A DNA stretch of 64,000 nucleotides from Paramecium tetraurelia. Lineage: Eukaryota; Ciliophora; Oligohymenophorea; Peniculida; Parameciidae. Below the pieces are notes generated by a model. It searched no databases. It saw only the letters and a program-made list of their open reading frames with translations, and was not told the origin of the DNA. Position numbers and translations under genes: made by a program. Position 1 is the first letter of the stretch. Every line of letters starts with the position of its first letter. Shown here in pieces: positions 62,375 through 64,000 of this stretch. Where the stretch lies: NCBI RefSeq assembly GCF_000165425.1, contig NW_001798988.1, forward strand, positions 199,204 to 263,203, in the 5' to 3' direction.

Positions 62375-62637
62375 ATGAATGCAACCAATTAAGAAAAAAG
62401 GGTAATAGATACTATTTAAGAAAATAAGACAACTTTTGGCGTAGATAAATATTCATAAAATGAGATTTAAGGTCATATTATCGATAATTTTACAACATTG
62501 AATTATAAATAGTGAAATAATTAATTAAATTTACTATTTTTAGGTTTATTAGAATGTACAAATATTTTCATTCAAACATTTAACCTATATTTTAATCTAC
62601 TATAATTGATGCTCTCAGATACCGAGTCATGTTGTGA
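62375..62637 (+). CDS. Short unknown protein, 76 residues
   Basis: ATG 62375 (MNATNQEKRVIDTIQENKTT) to TGA 62635-62637 with a 32-bp intron (62512-62543, GTGAAA...TTTTAG). The sum is exactly 77 codons. The protein is polar N-terminally and ends FQSTIIDALRYRVML. No family recognised. The GTG intron start is less common than GTA here, so the model is moderate. Confidence 0.45.
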
Positions 62638-62820
62638 ATTCATAATTTTAGTTTAGAAATGAAGAATAGAACTGAAACATGATAATAATTTCTAGTAGGA
62701 TGAGAAATGCAGTTTATGATATATTAGACCTTAGATATAAATAGAGATTAGTACTAGATATAATTTATATTTGATAATACTCTGTTGTTCAATAATTAAA
62801 AATAAATTTATTAAGATTTA

Positions 62821-63869
62821 ATGAACAATCCTCGTCCATCATAACTTCCAGCCCAGAAGGCAACACCATCATAATTACCACCTACTTCTTAATAATAGGT
62901 TCCAGAAACATATTAGGCATAACCAAATTGGGTTCCTGCAAGCTCATAAATTCAGCCAGGAGTTTTGAGCTAACCAATTCCGCTTTAACAAACAGGATTA
63001 ATTTAAAATCCACAATATTTATAGTAGCCAGTTTATGCTTAATAACAATTGATATAATCAAGTGCGCCAGTTGTCACATAAGGAAATGTAATCATTAATA
63101 ATAATCAAATAGGCAATCAAGGGTGAATCTCGTATTGAATATATTCCTTATACAAAAGAAGTGACGGAGTATGTAACATAAGAGGTAGTCGAATATGTGC
63201 CAAGAGAGAGAAAAATTACTGACTATTATGCAGTGGAATATGTGACTGAACACATTCCTTAAGTAATCTAAGAAAAATACATTGGTATTTGATTATGTTT
63301 ATTATTTACGCAGAGTACGTGCCAGTAGAAACAATAAAAGAGAGAACAGAGTACCAAGCAGTGACAAAATAAAGCGTGGTATAAGCACCAATCGATTATT
63401 AATAAATCCAGAAAACTCAATAATATCAAGGTAAATAAATTTATTTATATTAATTTCAGTAGCTGCCCCAATTTAATACGCCTAAACCTATACACAACCA
63501 ATTCAATATGCTTAAACTACTGTATAACCTATTTAATATGCTTAAACAACTACCCAATTTGTACCAACTACTTAGAGCCAATATGTGTCAGCTCCTGTAA
63601 CAACTTCTTAATTTGTTTCATAACCTTATCCAACTACTACATATGGAGCTCCCATTACAAATTATGGTTAGTTGACTTAGAATACAGCTTATTTACCAGC
63701 AGCAACATATGCCCAACCTGGAATTGGGTAGGTGACAACAACTACACAGTAGTATTCAACTGGATGGCAATAAGTATATCCAGCATCAACAGGAAATTTT
63801 TAGCCTTAATTGCAATAGTAATAAGTAGGTCAACTTCAAATACAAGGATAGAGTCCTAAGTACGCATGA
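62821..63869 (+). CDS. Alveolin/epiplasmin-like cortical protein
   Basis: Starts ATG 62821 (MNNPRPSQLPAQKATPSQLP) with a Pro/Gln-rich head. A 25-bp intron (63087-63111, GTAATC...AAATAG) leads into an alveolin-type core of Val/Glu/Tyr/Pro repeats: RIEYIPYTKEVTEYVTQE, VVEYVPRERKITDYYAVEYV, TEHIPQVIQEKYIEYVPVET. After two more introns (29 bp each) the tail is a Gln/Thr/Pro repeat region (QPIQYAQT, three copies near 63500-63560) ending SPKYA. Alveolins line the alveolar sacs beneath the plasma membrane and, in ciliates, the epiplasm. The core repeats and Pro/Gln flanks fit that family well. It was resolved from a conflicting antisense frame because this strand reads continuously across typical introns. 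Confidence 0.82.
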
Positions 63870-64000
63870 TGATATTATAAATAAGGAATTATTCAATTGT
63901 TACAATAATTATTCTTAAAGGTTATATTTTGTGTTATACAATCTAATTGCAAAGAATAAAAAACTAAAATAATAAACTCTTCCGCTTAACTGCATTAATA

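Noticed and set aside
62807-63095. Minus-strand Gly/Tyr-rich open frame starting MITFPYVTTGALDY
   Set aside because: It is antisense to the alveolin-like gene's first exon, carries an in-frame TGA, and has no splice site to remove it. The plus strand reads continuously across a typical 25-bp intron.

Overview
The window is almost certainly a piece of the somatic (macronuclear) genome of a ciliate of the genus Paramecium. In every recognisable gene TAA and TAG stand at glutamine positions and only TGA ends frames. Genes are broken by very short GT...AG introns, mostly 20-34 bp. The DNA is AT-rich and spacers are small. There is also a trichocyst matrix protein gene, an alveolin-like gene, a calmodulin-like-domain kinase and a parafusin-type phosphoglucomutase. 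A standard-code reading chops every gene into fragments, so the models below were rebuilt by hand with the ciliate code. For most of them I checked that the length is divisible by three after the introns are removed. I saw no rRNA, tRNA, mobile element, viral relic, CRISPR array or telomere.

Layout. 1-6 kb (+): phosphoglucomutase/parafusin (cut at the left edge), a PPP4R1-like HEAT-repeat phosphatase subunit and a coiled-coil protein. 6-12 kb (-): a coiled-coil protein with a perfect 42-bp tandem array, a decayed malate dehydrogenase copy and two unknown proteins. 12-24 kb (+): a small His-tailed protein, a LysM-TLDc (OXR1-type) protein, a small protein, an amino-acid transporter of the AAAP/SLC38 type, and two adjacent genes with mitochondrial-looking N-termini, the first resembling mitoribosomal mS26. 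24-26.5 kb (-): a cyclic-nucleotide-binding-domain protein. 27-36 kb (+): a 965-residue coiled coil, a ULK-like kinase and a long Q/S-rich protein. 36-41 kb (-): a full-length ABCA transporter. 42-48 kb: a coiled-coil protein (-), an EAG/CNG-type potassium channel (+) and the PheRS beta subunit (-). 48-52 kb (-): two coiled-coil proteins. 52-56 kb: a CDPK with a myristoylation motif (+) and a trichocyst matrix protein (-). 56-64 kb: a B-box-like zinc protein, two small genes, an ATG1/ULK-like kinase with a C-terminal helical region, a MORN-repeat protein, a HINT/HIT protein, a short unknown and an alveolin-like protein.

The genes do not form one pathway. There is a clear bias towards cortex, secretory-organelle and signalling functions (trichocyst matrix, alveolin, MORN, CDPK, K+ channel, cyclic-nucleotide binding, many coiled coils), which is normal for a ciliate. 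I found no convincing new multi-gene system. The items most worth a second look are the decaying MDH copy, the paired mitochondrial-type genes, the 42-bp and ~34-residue coiled-coil repeats, stopless 3n introns and a few stretches where I could not resolve a gene.
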